The notes: generated by a model from the sequence alone, not told the origin. A stretch of DNA of 64,000 nt from Saprospiraceae bacterium UBA2329 (GCA_002344975.1 DDUV01000081.1:1-64000), one strand, 5' to 3'; shown: positions 24,773-35,772, counted from the first letter of the stretch. Made by a program: numbers and translations.

Positions 24773-26542
24773 ATGTCATACCGTTCTCACAATTGCGGCG
24801 AACTGCGCCTCAGCGATGCAGGAAAAACAGTAAAACTCAGCGGTTGGGTTCAAATCGGGCGCGATTTCGGCGGCCTCACTTTTATTGACCTCCGCGACCG
24901 CTACGGCATTACTCAGTTGGTTTTCAATATGGAAGACGATGCGGCCCTCTGCGAGCAGGCCCGCAAACTCGGACGCGAATTCGTCGTCTCCGTCGAGGGG
25001 CTTGTGCGCGAACGCACGAGCAAAAACCCCAATCGCGCTACCGGCGACATTGAGATCGAAGCCAAATCACTTGACATCCTCAATCCGGCCAAAACGCCTC
25101 CCTTCACCATCGAAGACAACAGCGACGGCGGCGACGACCTCCGCATGAGATATCGCTACCTCGACCTCCGCCGCAGCCCCGTACAGCACAACATCATCTT
25201 CCGCAGCCGTCTGGCGCTGGAAACGCGCAAGTTCCTCTCCGACAAGAACTTCCTCGAAATCGAAACGCCCTTCCTCATCAAAAGTACGCCCGAAGGCGCC
25301 CGCGATTTCGTCGTGCCTTCCCGCATGAATCCGGGCCAGTTTTACGCCCTGCCGCAGTCGCCGCAGACGTTCAAACAAATCCTCATGGTGGCCGGCTACG
25401 ACCGCTATTTTCAGATTGTGCGCTGCTTCCGCGACGAAGACCTCCGCGCCGACCGACAGCCGGAATTCACGCAAATAGACTGCGAGATGGCCTTCGTTAC
25501 CCGCGAAGACGTGCTCAACACCTTCGAGGGCCTCACCAAACACCTCTTCCGCAGCATGTTGGGCCTCGAACTAAGCAATTTCCCCCGCATGTCTTACGAC
25601 GACGCCCTGCGCCTCTACGGCTCCGACAAGCCCGACCTCCGCTTCGATATGCAGTTTTGTGAACTCAACGACCTCGCTCAAGGCAAAGGCTTCTCCGTTT
25701 TCGATGACGCCGAACTCGTGGTCGGCATCTGCGCCAAAGGCATCGCCGAAAGCTACACCAACAAAGACCTCAATGACCTCACCGACTGGGTAAAACGCCC
25801 CCAAATCGGCGCCAAGGGCTTGGTGTATGCCAAATTCAACACCGACGGCAGCATCAAAACCACGGTGGGCAAGTTCTTCAGCGACGACCAAATCCGCGAG
25901 TGGGGCCAAAAAATGGGCGCCCAAACCGGTGATATTCTCTTCATTCTCAGCGGTGAAAAGGAAAAGACACGCAAACAACTAGGCGAACTCCGCCTCGAAC
26001 TGGGCCGTCGCCTCGGCCTCATGAAACCCGGCGATTTCAAACCGCTCTGGGTACTCGATTTCCCTCTTCTCGAATGGGACGAAGATTCCCAGCGCTTCTT
26101 CGCCATGCACCACCCCTTCACCTCGCCCAAAACCGAAGACCTCGCCCGCATGATGACCGACGACTTCGAAACGCTCAAAAGCCTCCGCGCCGATGCTTAC
26201 GACCTCGTCCTCAACGGCTCCGAAATCGGCGGCGGTTCCATCCGTATCCACGACCGCGAACTACAGTCCAAAAACTTCAAACTGCTCGGCTTCACGCCCG
26301 AACAGGCCGAGGCGCAGTTCGGCTTCCTCCTCGGCGCTTTCGAGTTCGGCGCGCCTCCGCACGGCGGCATTGCCTTCGGCTTCGACCGCCTCTGCGCCGT
26401 CATGAACGGCCAAAGCTCCATCCGCGACTTCATCGCATTCCCCAAAAACAACCAGGGCCGCGACATGATGATAGACGCGCCCTCGCCCGTCGCCGACGAG
26501 CAATTGGACGAGCTTTGCCTGCGCGTGGAGCTGGAGGAATGA
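24773..26542 (+). CDS. aspS: aspartate-tRNA ligase
   Basis: Class II aminoacyl-tRNA synthetase of 589 residues, the bacterial-type length. The N-terminal OB-fold anticodon-binding domain ([20 protein letters not shown]) is followed by the catalytic core. Motif 2 is [20 protein letters not shown]; motif 3 is [15 protein letters not shown]. The GAD insertion domain of bacterial AspRS lies between about 285 and 410. A TACCTTTG element precedes it and two hairpins follow. Codon use is strongly biased to C-ending codons, consistent with high expression. Whether it also charges tRNA-Asn cannot be decided here. Confidence 0.97.
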   Translation: MSYRSHNCGELRLSDAGKTVKLSGWVQIGRDFGGLTFIDLRDRYGITQLVFNMEDDAALCEQARKLGREFVVSVEGLVRERTSKNPNRATGDIEIEAKSLDILNPAKTPPFTIEDNSDGGDDLRMRYRYLDLRRSPVQHNIIFRSRLALETRKFLSDKNFLEIETPFLIKSTPEGARDFVVPSRMNPGQFYALPQSPQTFKQILMVAGYDRYFQIVRCFRDEDLRADRQPEFTQIDCEMAFVTREDVLNTFEGLTKHLFRSMLGLELSNFPRMSYDDALRLYGSDKPDLRFDMQFCELNDLAQGKGFSVFDDAELVVGICAKGIAESYTNKDLNDLTDWVKRPQIGAKGLVYAKFNTDGSIKTTVGKFFSDDQIREWGQKMGAQTGDILFILSGEKEKTRKQLGELRLELGRRLGLMKPGDFKPLWVLDFPLLEWDEDSQRFFAMHHPFTSPKTEDLARMMTDDFETLKSLRADAYDLVLNGSEIGGGSIRIHDRELQSKNFKLLGFTPEQAEAQFGFLLGAFEFGAPPHGGIAFGFDRLCAVMNGQSSIRDFIAFPKNNQGRDMMIDAPSPVADEQLDELCLRVELEE

Positions 26543-26663
26543 GAAGGTAGTTTTTCGTGAGTTTGGTTTTGGGCGTGCCGGCCCCGCTGCTTATCTCCTG
26601 AAAACAGATAAACTGGTTGGGCCGTCGGGTGCTTCGGTCGCTCCCAATAGGCGATGCAAAAAT

Positions 26664-26697
26664 AAAGGTTCATTTTTACCCTGAAAAATGAACCTTT
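26664..26697 (+). terminator. perfect 14-bp hairpin after aspS
   Basis: Arms AAAGGTTCATTTTT (26664-26677) and its complement (26684-26697) enclose a 6-nt loop. The stem ends in T-rich sequence on both strands. It is a good bidirectional terminator candidate about 120 bp after aspS. Confidence 0.6.
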
Positions 26698-26746
26698 TGC
26701 CCACTACCAAGGTCACTACCCTCAGCCCCCTCACGCGTGTCGGGCG

Positions 26747-26793
26747 AGAGCTGTTAGCTTTCATAGCAACAGCCGGTTAAAGCTAACAGCTCT
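26747..26793. repeat. perfect 15-bp inverted repeat
   Basis: AGAGCTGTTAGCTTT (26747-26761) and its exact complement (26779-26793) flank a 17-nt loop. Together with the hairpin at 26664 it fills much of the 26543-26902 gap. The rest of the gap shows only a promoter element near 26873. It could be a second terminator, an insertion footprint or a regulator site. Confidence 0.55.
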
Positions 26794-26872
26794 TCAAACC
26801 AAAGCCGGCATCTCTGCACCGACAGGGTTTGTGTTATAATGTACAAAACACTCAACTTTTCAAAGAATAAAG

Positions 26873-26880
26873 TAGTTTTG
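26873..26880 (+). promoter_or_regulatory. TAGTTTTG -7 element
   Basis: Matches TAnnTTTG, 22 bp upstream of the 71-residue antitoxin-like gene. Confidence 0.45.
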
Positions 26881-26902
26881 TCTGAAAATACTCTTCATTA
26901 AG

Positions 26903-27118
26903 ATGGTTGATATTAAGAAACGGCAGTTTTCCAATCTCCAACTTACACTGCTTGAGTTGTACGATAAGGAAGTAAGCGAAGACGACCTTCGCAATATCCA
27001 CGACCTTATTGGTAAATATTTTGCTGAACGCCTGACTGAAAATGCTACCCGGGTTTGGGATGAGCAAAAGTGGTCTGAGGAAACTATGTATAATTGGCTG
27101 AATGACCCCAATCAATGA
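26903..27118 (+). CDS. small antitoxin-like protein
   Basis: The 71-residue acidic helical protein (LTLLELYDKEVSEDDLRNIH, later VWDEQKWSEETMYNWLNDPN) has no recognised DNA-binding domain. Its TGA overlaps the ATG of a PIN-domain gene as ATGA. This is the usual layout of a type II antitoxin with its toxin, and sequences of this kind commonly precede the COG1569-type PIN toxins in Bacteroidota. The toxin is broken, so this antitoxin is probably an orphan, perhaps kept because a paralogous toxin exists elsewhere or because loss is recent. Confidence 0.6.
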   Translation: MVDIKKRQFSNLQLTLLELYDKEVSEDDLRNIHDLIGKYFAERLTENATRVWDEQKWSEETMYNWLNDPNQ

Positions 27119-27262
27119 GAATTGTATTAGACACCAATGTATTGTTAGTTGCACTTCCTGCTCAGTCCCCGTTCTTTCCTATCTTTAAGGCATTTCTCGA
27201 TTATTATCAAGGCCGAAGCGTTCCTGAACGTGCTACCTTCGCTTTATCACGATCACAGTTAG
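27115..27262 (+). pseudogene. truncated PIN-domain toxin, decayed remnant
   Basis: The frame begins MRIVLDTNVLLVALPAQSPF, a standard PIN start with the first catalytic Asp at residue 6. After about 33 residues it leaves the family pattern, and none of the central or C-terminal acidic ligands is present. A different frame at about 27199-27262 reads IIIKAEAFLNVLPSLYHDHS and then stops. That resembles the usual end of such toxins (compare IHPDDFIHNIL in the intact PIN gene at 13901). The simplest reading is an internal deletion of roughly 300 bp plus a frame change. The original frame stays open to 27351 by running through the recA promoter. The deletion size is inferred from family length. Confidence 0.65.
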
Positions 27263-27295
27263 TCGCCCGCCTCCCGAAATTTTTTTCAAAAAAAG

Positions 27296-27326
27296 TTTGC
27301 ATAAATAAACAAAACATTTATTTTTG
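27296..27326 (+). promoter_or_regulatory. recA promoter
   Basis: TTTG (27296-27299), a 19-base spacer and TATTTTTG (27319-27326) form a textbook Bacteroidota vegetative promoter. It lies 33 bp upstream of the recA ATG and immediately downstream of the toxin remnant. I see no LexA box by eye. Confidence 0.75.
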
Positions 27327-27359
27327 CATCATCAAAAAACAAAAAAGTTAATCAAGCTC

Positions 27360-28445
27360 ATGGAGCCAATCAACAGCAAGGATCGGGAGGCTAAACTCAA
27401 GTCCCTCCAAATGGCGGTAGACCGCCTCGAAAAAACTTATGGCAAAGGTACCGTCATGCGTATGGGCGACTCCAAAGTCATGGATGTGGAAGTCATTCCC
27501 TCCGGCTCACTCGGTGTGGACATTGCCTTGGGTATCAATGGTTTCCCCAAAGGTCGCGTCGTAGAAATCTACGGCCCGGAATCCTCCGGTAAAACCACGC
27601 TCGCCATTCATGCCATTGCCGAATGCCAAAAACAGGGCGGCATCGCTGCGTTCATTGACGCAGAGCACGCCTTCGACAGGCACTACGCCGCCAACCTTGG
27701 CGTGGATACCGACAACCTGCTCATCTCCCAGCCCGACAACGGCGAGCAGGCACTCGAAATCGCCGAAAACCTCATCCGTTCCGGCGCCATTGACATCATT
27801 GTTATAGACTCTGTGGCCGCCCTCGTGCCCCGCAGTGAAATTGAAGGCGAAATGGGCGACTCCAAAGTGGGCCTTCAGGCGCGTCTCATGTCGCAGGCCA
27901 TGCGCAAACTCACGGGTTCCATTGGCCGCACGGGCTGCTGCTGCATCTTCATCAACCAGTTGCGCGAAAAAATCGGGGTCATGTTCGGCAATCCCGAAAC
28001 CACCACCGGCGGTAATGCCCTCAAGTTTTATGCCTCTATCCGCGTGGACATTCGCAAAACCGGCGCAGGTATCAAAGATAAAGACGGCAACATCGTCGGC
28101 AACAACGTCAAAGTGCGTATAGTAAAAAATAAGCTTGCGCCGCCTTTCCGCATTGCCATGTTCGATATCATGTTCGGTGAGGGTATCTCCAAAACCGGCG
28201 AAATTGTGGACATGGGAGTAGATCAGGAGATTATCCAGAAAAGCGGTGCCTGGTATAGCTACAACGGAGCTAAAATTGCCCAGGGCCGCGAAGGCGCCAA
28301 ACAGTTCATGGCCGACAACCCGGAGGTGGCAATTGACATTGAGAAAAAAATCAAGGAGAAGTTGAACTCCGGAGCTGCTGCCACGAGTCCGCTCAAAGGG
28401 ATCGTCGCTGCCGATGACGCCGAGCCGGGCGCTGATGATTTTTAA
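27360..28445 (+). CDS. recA: recombinase RecA
   Basis: The 361-residue strand-exchange ATPase of homologous recombination. Walker [12 protein letters not shown] is near residue 66, followed by IDAEHAFD, the Walker B region [14 protein letters not shown], loop-type [22 protein letters not shown], and an acidic C-terminus ([10 protein letters not shown]). The start is the ATG at 27360 ([17 protein letters not shown]). A further upstream ATG at 27324 overlaps the -7 element and is rejected. It appears to be a single-gene transcript, and no recX follows. Confidence 0.98.
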   Translation: MEPINSKDREAKLKSLQMAVDRLEKTYGKGTVMRMGDSKVMDVEVIPSGSLGVDIALGINGFPKGRVVEIYGPESSGKTTLAIHAIAECQKQGGIAAFIDAEHAFDRHYAANLGVDTDNLLISQPDNGEQALEIAENLIRSGAIDIIVIDSVAALVPRSEIEGEMGDSKVGLQARLMSQAMRKLTGSIGRTGCCCIFINQLREKIGVMFGNPETTTGGNALKFYASIRVDIRKTGAGIKDKDGNIVGNNVKVRIVKNKLAPPFRIAMFDIMFGEGISKTGEIVDMGVDQEIIQKSGAWYSYNGAKIAQGREGAKQFMADNPEVAIDIEKKIKEKLNSGAAATSPLKGIVAADDAEPGADDF

Positions 28446-28456
28446 AGTCAATTTTT

Positions 28457-28524
28457 CAACCACATAGTCACAGATGGATGGCCCCATATTGGAGTCCATG
28501 CACCCTATCGTGACTATGTGGTTG
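28457..28524 (+). terminator. 15-bp inverted repeat after recA
   Basis: CAACCACATAGTCAC (28457-28471) and its exact complement (28510-28524) bracket a 38-nt loop, 12 bp after the recA stop. No strong T-run follows. The long loop would suit a protein-binding or processing site as well as a terminator. Confidence 0.5.
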
Positions 28525-28825
28525 TATCTCTGTCGAAAATTAAAACCCAGAAGAATTTCCCAAGTGGTGACCTCACCAAGTCTGTCGGTATGAGTGACGC
28601 CGCCCAGTTGAGTACCCTTTGTTCGGGGGGCTATAGTATGGAACTGAACCCCGGATGCACTTGTCGGTATCGTTAGAAACTACAGGGGGGCGGCACGCCC
28701 TGAAAAAAAGTAAAAAAAATTCGGTGAGGGGCATACGAGCAATTTAGGCATAATGTTTACTTTAGCCCTGCGATTGAAAGGTCGCGTTGCCCATTCACAT
28801 TTTTGTTTTACCAGATCAACTGATT
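28525..28825. other. non-coding stretch between recA and the acidic-protein gene
   Basis: About 300 bp without a supported gene. It holds a short GC hairpin (GGGCG-GCA-CGCCC near 28687-28699), two A-runs near 28702-28720, and a weak -7-like ATTTTTG near 28799. Otherwise I see nothing ordered. Confidence 0.4.
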
Positions 28826-29248
28826 ATGAACCTGAACAATCAACTCACCTTATCCATTTTGAGCGGCGAAGCTCTGACGCTGCATTTCGGAGATGTGCTT
28901 CAGCCCGTAAAGGAACATTTGGCACGGCCTGCCTTAGTGCCTGTGAATCAATGGGATGATGATGAAGAGGAATTGGAAGATGACGATGATATGGACTTTG
29001 ATGTAGAGGAGGAGGATGCGGATGATGAGGATGGTTGGGAAGAAGAGGAGTTTGATATAGATGAGGAGGATTATGACCTCGAAGAAGATGAGGAGGACAT
29101 GGATTTTGATTCTTTTGGAGACGACGATGAGGAGGATGGCTACTACGACGATGAACCGGAGGATATGCTGGGACATCAGGTAGAAGACCGCAATCCGTCG
29201 CCGTGCAACCCGGCGTATGCTGTGGAGGCGCGCATGGAGTTGCTCTGA
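28826..29248 (+). CDS. extremely acidic Asp/Glu-rich protein coupled to DUF5995
   Basis: I do not recognise a family. In the 140-residue form the first 43 residues look ordinary (NNQLTLSILSGEALTLHF, then HLARPALVPVNQW). Residues about 44-113 are almost continuous Asp and Glu with scattered aromatic and Met residues. The end is RNPSPCNPAYAVEARMELL with a single Cys. Such tails bind metal ions, mimic nucleic acid or act as charged chaperones; none can be chosen here. An in-frame ATG at 28787 would add 13 residues. The stop overlaps the next start as TGATG, so the two proteins are made together. Confidence 0.65.
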   Translation: MNLNNQLTLSILSGEALTLHFGDVLQPVKEHLARPALVPVNQWDDDEEELEDDDDMDFDVEEEDADDEDGWEEEEFDIDEEDYDLEEDEEDMDFDSFGDDDEEDGYYDDEPEDMLGHQVEDRNPSPCNPAYAVEARMELL

Positions 29249-29994
29249 TGCCGGCCGTTACGATTGACGAGGTCATACGGCAGTTGGAATCCATCGTGGA
29301 AGAGGCATCTGCTGCGGGGGATCCGCTGGGAATTTTCGCAGTGGTGTATCTGGGAGTTACGCGCGATGTGAAATCGGGTATTGACTCTGGAAAATTTGAG
29401 GATGGCGCCCGCATGGCGCGCTTGGATGTCATATTTGCCAACAGATACCTTGATGCGCTGGCCTTGTATAGAAATTCGGAACCCTGCACCCGGTCGTGGG
29501 AAATTGCATTTGAAGCTGCTCAGAATCAGGACTTTCTGATACTCCAGCATTTACTGCTGGGAATGAATGCGCATATCAATTTAGACTTGGGAATTGCTGC
29601 GGCTGAGTCGGTGGAACCGAACCGAATCTCGGAATTGGAACGCGATTTTATGTCTATCAACCGGGTATTATCGGAGAAAATTGATGAGGTGCAAGACCGT
29701 CTGAGCAGGGTTTCGCCCTTGTTGTTCCTGCTGGATTGGGCTGGGCAGCGAAAAGATGAGCAATTTGCGGAGTTCAGTTTGATACAAGCCAGAAATCAGG
29801 CATGGCAATCGGCTTTGAATCTGGCGAAAGGGGACGCCGGACAGCAAGCTTCTGCGATTCAGGATTTGGATGCTCTTGTAGCTGCTTTGGGAAGACTTAT
29901 CTCGCATCCCGGCAAGTGGATAGGCTGGTTGTTGAAGTTGATTCGATTGTTCGAGAAAAAAGACGTTCGGCAGGTGATGGCCTTGCTTCGGTGA
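29248..29994 (+). CDS. DUF5995 family protein
   Basis: The 248-residue protein matches my recollection of DUF5995: TIDEVIRQLESIVEEA, FEDGARMARLDVIFANRYLD, and the signature LQHLLLGMNAHINLDLGIAA. It is predicted to be helical and cytosolic, without signal peptide. The conserved His and Asn in LGMNAHINLDLG could form a metal or catalytic site (inference). Function is unknown. It is translationally coupled to the acidic protein. The gene ends 4 bp from the convergent ilvA stop. Confidence 0.85.
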   Translation: MPAVTIDEVIRQLESIVEEASAAGDPLGIFAVVYLGVTRDVKSGIDSGKFEDGARMARLDVIFANRYLDALALYRNSEPCTRSWEIAFEAAQNQDFLILQHLLLGMNAHINLDLGIAAAESVEPNRISELERDFMSINRVLSEKIDEVQDRLSRVSPLLFLLDWAGQRKDEQFAEFSLIQARNQAWQSALNLAKGDAGQQASAIQDLDALVAALGRLISHPGKWIGWLLKLIRLFEKKDVRQVMALLR

Positions 29995-29998
29995 ATAC

Positions 29999-31246
29999 TT
30001 ACAACAAAAACCTCAACAAATCACTGTTTCCATTGAGATAATCGAAGCTGAAATGATGGCTTCTCATGCTTTCCTGTAAGCGGTCGAGCTGGCCGGTTTG
30101 TTTAAATTCTATGCCCACCAATGCAGGCCCGGCTTCGCGGTAGTTTTTGCGCATGTACTCGAAGTGTACGATGTCGTCGTCGGGGCCAAGTACCTCCACC
30201 ACGAATTCGCGCAGAGCGCCGGGGCGCTGAGGGAATCTGATGATGAAGTAGTGCTTGAGGCCCTCGTATTGCAGTGCGCGCTCTTTGATTTCGGGCATGC
30301 GGTCTATGTCGTTGTTGCCGCCGGAGACAACGCAAACAACATTTTTTCCGGCCAATTGATCTTCATATTGCTCCAACGCAGCAATACTGAGCGCGCCGGC
30401 AGGTTCTACCACGATGGCATCTTCTGCGTAGAGCTTGAGGATGGTGCTGCACACCAATCCTTCGTGCGCCAAAATCAGGTCGTCCAACACCTGCTGGCAA
30501 TGCTCGAAGGTGAGATCGCCGGCGCGTTTGACGGCGGCGCCGTCCACAAACCGGTCAATTGTTTCGAGCGTGATGGGTTGGCCGGCGCGTAAGGCTTCGT
30601 ACATGGCCGGTGCGCCAAGTGGCTCTACTCCAATGATTTGTGTGGCGGGAGAAAAGGTTTTAAAATAGGAACCCATACCCGCGCTGAGTCCTCCGCCACC
30701 CACCGGCACGAAGAGGTAATCTATTTGCGGGAGGTCGTCCAGGATTTCCAAAGCCACGGTGCCTTGCCCTTCGATGATGCGTTGGTGGTCGAAAGGAGGG
30801 ATGAATGTTTTGTTTTGCGTGGCCGCAAACTCTTGAGCGGCGGCGGCGCAACTGTCGAAGGTGTCGCCCACGAGTCGCACTTCGATGTTGTCCTGCCCGA
30901 ACATCTGGGTTTGAGACACTTTCTGCCGGGGTGTGATGACGGGCATGAACACGATGCCGTGCAGGCCGAGTTTGCGGCAAGACCATGCAAAGCCTTGCGC
31001 GTGATTGCCCGCGCTGGCGCATACCACGCCGCGCTGTATTTGCTCGGGGCTGAGGGTACTCATGAGGTTGTAAGCGCCCCGAAGTTTGTAAGAGCGCACC
31101 ACCTGAAGGTCTTCGCGCTTGAGCCAAACTGAGCAGTTGTAGCGCTGTGAGAGGCCCTCGTGGCGCATGAGCGGGGTGCGGCGCACTACCTGCTGGAGGC
31201 GTCGGGCGGCTTCGTGGATGGCGTGTGCGGTGTCTTGCAAATTCAT
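29999..31246 (-). CDS. ilvA: threonine ammonia-lyase
   Basis: PLP enzyme of 415 residues that converts threonine to 2-oxobutanoate, the first committed step of isoleucine synthesis. The PLP lysine is Lys54 in RSYKLRGAYN. The glycine-rich phosphate loop is VPVGGGGLSAGM, and CVVSGGNNDIDRM follows. A C-terminal ACT-like domain (HYFIIRFPQRPGALREFVVE) is about half the length of the double domain of the E. coli enzyme, so allosteric control by isoleucine is plausible but may differ. The frame runs upstream through leuB as an artefact; the ATG at 31246 overlaps the leuB stop as ATGA. It is the last gene of the leu operon. Confidence 0.95.
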   Translation of the reverse strand: MNLQDTAHAIHEAARRLQQVVRRTPLMRHEGLSQRYNCSVWLKREDLQVVRSYKLRGAYNLMSTLSPEQIQRGVVCASAGNHAQGFAWSCRKLGLHGIVFMPVITPRQKVSQTQMFGQDNIEVRLVGDTFDSCAAAAQEFAATQNKTFIPPFDHQRIIEGQGTVALEILDDLPQIDYLFVPVGGGGLSAGMGSYFKTFSPATQIIGVEPLGAPAMYEALRAGQPITLETIDRFVDGAAVKRAGDLTFEHCQQVLDDLILAHEGLVCSTILKLYAEDAIVVEPAGALSIAALEQYEDQLAGKNVVCVVSGGNNDIDRMPEIKERALQYEGLKHYFIIRFPQRPGALREFVVEVLGPDDDIVHFEYMRKNYREAGPALVGIEFKQTGQLDRLQESMRSHHFSFDYLNGNSDLLRFLL

Positions 31247-32313
31247 GTTAAAGCATTGCCTGGTGCCAATAAATCCGCTACTTTCTGTCCCATTTCCTTG
31301 CAGCCCACTGTTTTTTCTGCTTTTAGATCGGGGGTGCCGATGCCGGCTTCGAGGACGGAGCGGACGGCTTGGCGCACGGTATCGGCTTCGGTATGGAAGC
31401 TGAAATGATCGAGCAGCATGGCGGCTGAGAGTATGGCGGCTACCGGGTTGGCAATGTCCTGACCGGCGGCCTGCGGGTAAGAACCATGTATCGGCTCGAA
31501 AAGTGCGGTATGTTCGCCAGTGGACGCGGAGGGCAGCAGTCCGAGCGAACCGGGCAACACGCTGGCCTCGTCGGAGAGGATGTCGCCAAACATATTTTCG
31601 GTGAGGATGACGTCGAAATCGGCGGGAAACTGAATGATTTGCATGGCGGCATTGTCCACATACATCCAATCGAACCGGACATCGGGAAATTCGGAGGCGG
31701 CCATTTCGGTGACGACGGAACGCCACAGACGGCTGGTATCCAATACATTGGCTTTGTCCACGAGGGTGAGTTTGCCACGGCGATTGCGTGCATAGTGAAA
31801 TGCCTGCCGGGCAATGCGTTCGATTTCGGGGGCGGAATAGGAGCACACGTCGAAGGCGTCGGAGGCGGTGCGTTGGCGCTCGCCGAAATAGATGCCGCCG
31901 GTGAGTTCTCGGAAAATGACGAAGTCCACGCCGGTCACTTTTTCGGTTTTGAGCGGCGAGAGGTGGGCCAGCGTGGGATAGACCGAGACCGGGCGGATAT
32001 TGGCAAACAAACCGAGGCTTTTGCGAAGGCGGAGCAGCCCTTGTTCGGGGCGGATTTTGGCCGTTGGGTCGTTGTCGTAGCGCGGGTGGCCGATGGCGCC
32101 GAAAAGGATGGCGTCGGCGGCGAGGCAGGTTTCAAGGGTTGCGTCCGGCAGCGGGTCGCCGTGTCGTTCGATGGCAATGGCGCCCACATCGGCGGAGGTG
32201 TAGGTGAATTGGTGGCCGAAACGCAAAGCTATGGTATCCAGTACTTTGACGGCTTGTTGAGTGACTTCCGGGCCGATGCCGTCGCCGGGCAGGAGGGCGA
32301 TGTGTTTGTTCAT
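31243..32313 (-). CDS. leuB: 3-isopropylmalate dehydrogenase
   Basis: NAD-dependent decarboxylating dehydrogenase of 356 residues for the third step of leucine synthesis. It begins KHIALLPGDGIGPEVTQQAV. Other landmarks are FGAIGHPRYD, LRKSLGLFANIRPV, the active-site FRELTGGIYFGE, and FEPIHGSYPQAAGQDIANP for NAD binding. The ATG at 32313 fits the family start. It is flanked by leuD (39 bp upstream) and ilvA (4-bp overlap). Confidence 0.97.
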   Translation of the reverse strand: MNKHIALLPGDGIGPEVTQQAVKVLDTIALRFGHQFTYTSADVGAIAIERHGDPLPDATLETCLAADAILFGAIGHPRYDNDPTAKIRPEQGLLRLRKSLGLFANIRPVSVYPTLAHLSPLKTEKVTGVDFVIFRELTGGIYFGERQRTASDAFDVCSYSAPEIERIARQAFHYARNRRGKLTLVDKANVLDTSRLWRSVVTEMAASEFPDVRFDWMYVDNAAMQIIQFPADFDVILTENMFGDILSDEASVLPGSLGLLPSASTGEHTALFEPIHGSYPQAAGQDIANPVAAILSAAMLLDHFSFHTEADTVRQAVRSVLEAGIGTPDLKAEKTVGCKEMGQKVADLLAPGNALT

Positions 32314-32342
32314 TGGTTTTGCAATCATTTATTTAATTTCAA

Positions 32343-32374
32343 AAGCTGCGAGCTACGAGCCGCGAGCTACGAGT
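32343..32374 (-). repeat. dispersed AGCTTGCAG-type repeat, diverged copy overlapping the leuD end
   Basis: The plus strand reads AGCTGCGAGCTACGAGCCGC then GAGCTACGAG, a diverged, reverse-oriented relative of the other copies (complement contains GTAGCTCGCGGCTCG). It overlaps the leuD stop, so the last residues of LeuD (LVARGS) are encoded by the repeat. Confidence 0.5.
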
Positions 32375-32952
32375 TGTTGTTCAAATTGTTCGATGTCGTT
32401 TTTGATGCTGAGGAGGTAATCAATGTCGTCGTAGCCGTTGAGCATACAGACTTTGCGGAAGGGGTCAATATCGAAATGTGCCTGCGGGCCGTCGGCGCCG
32501 ATGCGAATGGTTTGCTGTTCGAGATCAACGGAGAACCCGGTTTGGGGATCGGCCTCTATGGCGCTGAAAATGAGGTGTAAAAACTCCGGCGAGACTTGCA
32601 GGGGCAGCAGTCCGTTGTTGAGGGCATTGCCCCGGAAAATATCGGCGAAGAAACTGGACACGACCACCCTGAAACCGTAGTCGTACAAGGCCCAGGCGGC
32701 GTGTTCTCGGCTGCTGCCGCAACCGAAATTGCGCCCTGCCACGAGGATGGCGCCCTGGTAAATGGAATTATTGAGTACGAAATCTGGTTTGGGGCTGCCG
32801 TCGGGGTGGAAGCGCCAATCGCGGAAGAGGTTTTCGCCGAATCCTTCCCGCGTGGTGGCCTTGAGGAATCGGGCGGGGATGATCTGGTCGGTGTCCACGT
32901 CTTCGATGGGAAGCGGGACGGCGGAGGAGGTGAGGCGGGTGAATTTTTGCAT
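32353..32952 (-). CDS. leuD: 3-isopropylmalate dehydratase small subunit
   Basis: The 199-residue small subunit of isopropylmalate isomerase. Seen: [20 protein letters not shown] at the N-terminus, [19 protein letters not shown], the RNFGCGSS substrate loop and [18 protein letters not shown]. The ATG at 32952 gives the family length. The C-terminus ends inside a dispersed repeat, so the last few residues are unlikely to be conserved. A 178-bp gap to leuC contains a GC-rich hairpin, the largest break in this otherwise tight operon. Confidence 0.96.
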   Translation of the reverse strand: MQKFTRLTSSAVPLPIEDVDTDQIIPARFLKATTREGFGENLFRDWRFHPDGSPKPDFVLNNSIYQGAILVAGRNFGCGSSREHAAWALYDYGFRVVVSSFFADIFRGNALNNGLLPLQVSPEFLHLIFSAIEADPQTGFSVDLEQQTIRIGADGPQAHFDIDPFRKVCMLNGYDDIDYLLSIKNDIEQFEQQLVARGS

Positions 32953-33007
32953 GGAAAAACAATTGATTTTTGGAAAGTACTCGCTTGTGCGCAAGGGATA
33001 GGAGCGG

Positions 33008-33044
33008 TACCGGCGGCGGTTGGCATAGAGGTGTGCCGCCGGTA
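33008..33044 (-). terminator. GC-rich hairpin between leuC and leuD
   Basis: TACCGGCGGC (33008-33017) pairs exactly with GCCGCCGGTA (33035-33044) around a 17-nt loop. It has no T-run, so within the operon it may protect or attenuate part of the transcript and not end it. Confidence 0.45.
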
Positions 33045-33130
33045 AGAGCGGATAGCCCGGCCCCGCCCGCCTGCCTTTGCAGAGCGACTGTGGGGAGGCG
33101 GTTTGAGGCGGGGTGCGCCCCGAAAATGAT

Positions 33131-34524
<1,394 letters not shown>

Positions 34525-34525
<1 letters not shown>

Positions 34526-35706
34526 TATGCTGCTGCGATTTTATCTGAGTGTTGGGAATTTCTGAGTTCGGAAACGATGAACTGGAGGTCGTCGTCCTGT
34601 ACTTCCTTTTTGCGGTCGGCCACTTCGAGGAAGGAGGCGTAAATTTCGTCCAATTCGTCTTTAGTGAGATCGAAGCCGAGGCATTTGTAGCGGTATGCGA
34701 GGGCTGCCCGGCCGCTGCGCGCCGTGAGGATGATGGAGGAATGGTCCACGCCGACTTCCAGCGGGTCAATGATTTCGTAGGTTTCGCGCTTTTTGATGAC
34801 GCCGTCCTGGTGGATGCCGGAGGAGTGTGCAAAGGCATTGGCGCCCACGATGGCTTTGTTGGGTTGCACGGGCACGCCCATGCGGTCGGAAACGAGGTGG
34901 CTCACGGGATTGAGCAGACGGGTATTGATGCCGGTGCTGAAGCCGAGTTCGGCGTGCTGGCGCAGTATCATCACCACTTCTTCGAGCGAGGTATTTCCTG
35001 CGCGTTCGCCGGTGCCGTTGATGGTACATTCTATTTGTCTGGCCCCGTTGATGACGCCGTAGATGGAATTGGCGGTGGCCAGCCCCAGGTCGTTGTGGCA
35101 GTGGGTGCTGAGGATGGCTTTTTCTATACCGCGCACATTTTCAGCGAGATATCGGATTTTTTCGCCGTATTGTTCGGGCAGGCAGTAGCCGGTGGTGTCG
35201 GGAATATTGAGCACGGTGGCGCCGGCCTGAATGGCAGCTTCCAATACGCGGGCGAGGAATTCATTGTCGGCACGACCAGCGTCTTCGGCGTAAAATTCCA
35301 CGTCCTCCACAAAGGATTTGGCGTACTTCACGGCGGCGGCGGCGCGATGAATGATGTCTTCGGGCGTGGTGCGGAGTTTGTAGCGGATGTGCATTTCCGA
35401 CACGCCTATGCCGGTGTGGATGCGGGGGCGTTTGGCTCCGACGAGCGACTCGGCGGCTACTTTGATGTCTTTTTCAACGGCCCGGCTGAGGCCGCAAACG
35501 GTGGCGTGTTTTACGGTGCGGGCCACTTGCTGCACCGACTCAAAATCGCCGGGGCTGGAAATGGGAAAACCTGCCTCGATGATGTCCACGCCGAGGGCTT
35601 CGAGGGCGTGCGCGATTTCAATTTTTTGCGCGGTGTTGAGTTTACAACCGGGCACCTGCTCTCCGTCGCGGAGGGTAGTGTCGAAAATGTGAACGGGTAT
35701 GGCCAT
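34525..35706 (-). CDS. leuA: 2-isopropylmalate synthase
   Basis: The 393-residue enzyme condenses 2-oxoisovalerate with acetyl-CoA, the first step of leucine synthesis. Seen: [16 protein letters not shown] with the metal-binding RD pair, [31 protein letters not shown] and [12 protein letters not shown]. At 393 residues it lacks the C-terminal leucine-binding LeuA dimer domain found in proteins of about 510. That suggests loss of feedback control, or a homocitrate/citramalate-like relative. The surrounding leuCDB genes support leucine synthesis. The ATG at 35706 is chosen over 35742 because it lies downstream of the promoter. Confidence 0.93.
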
Positions 35707-35739
35707 GATCTTGCTGTTGTTTGTCTCAGGATGAGTGGC

Positions 35740-35772
35740 CAAAGGTAAGCGAGCGCCAGGCTGCCGGGCAAA
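35740..35772 (-). promoter_or_regulatory. promoter of the leuACDB-ilvA operon
   Basis: On the minus strand TTTG (35772-35769), a 21-base spacer and TACCTTTG (35747-35740) precede leuA by 33 bp. I see no obvious leader peptide or T-box-like structure. Confidence 0.6.

Noticed and set aside
31247..31846. 200-residue N-terminal extension of IlvA
   Set aside because: It would read out of frame through leuB. The family start and the ATGA overlap at 31246 fit far better.
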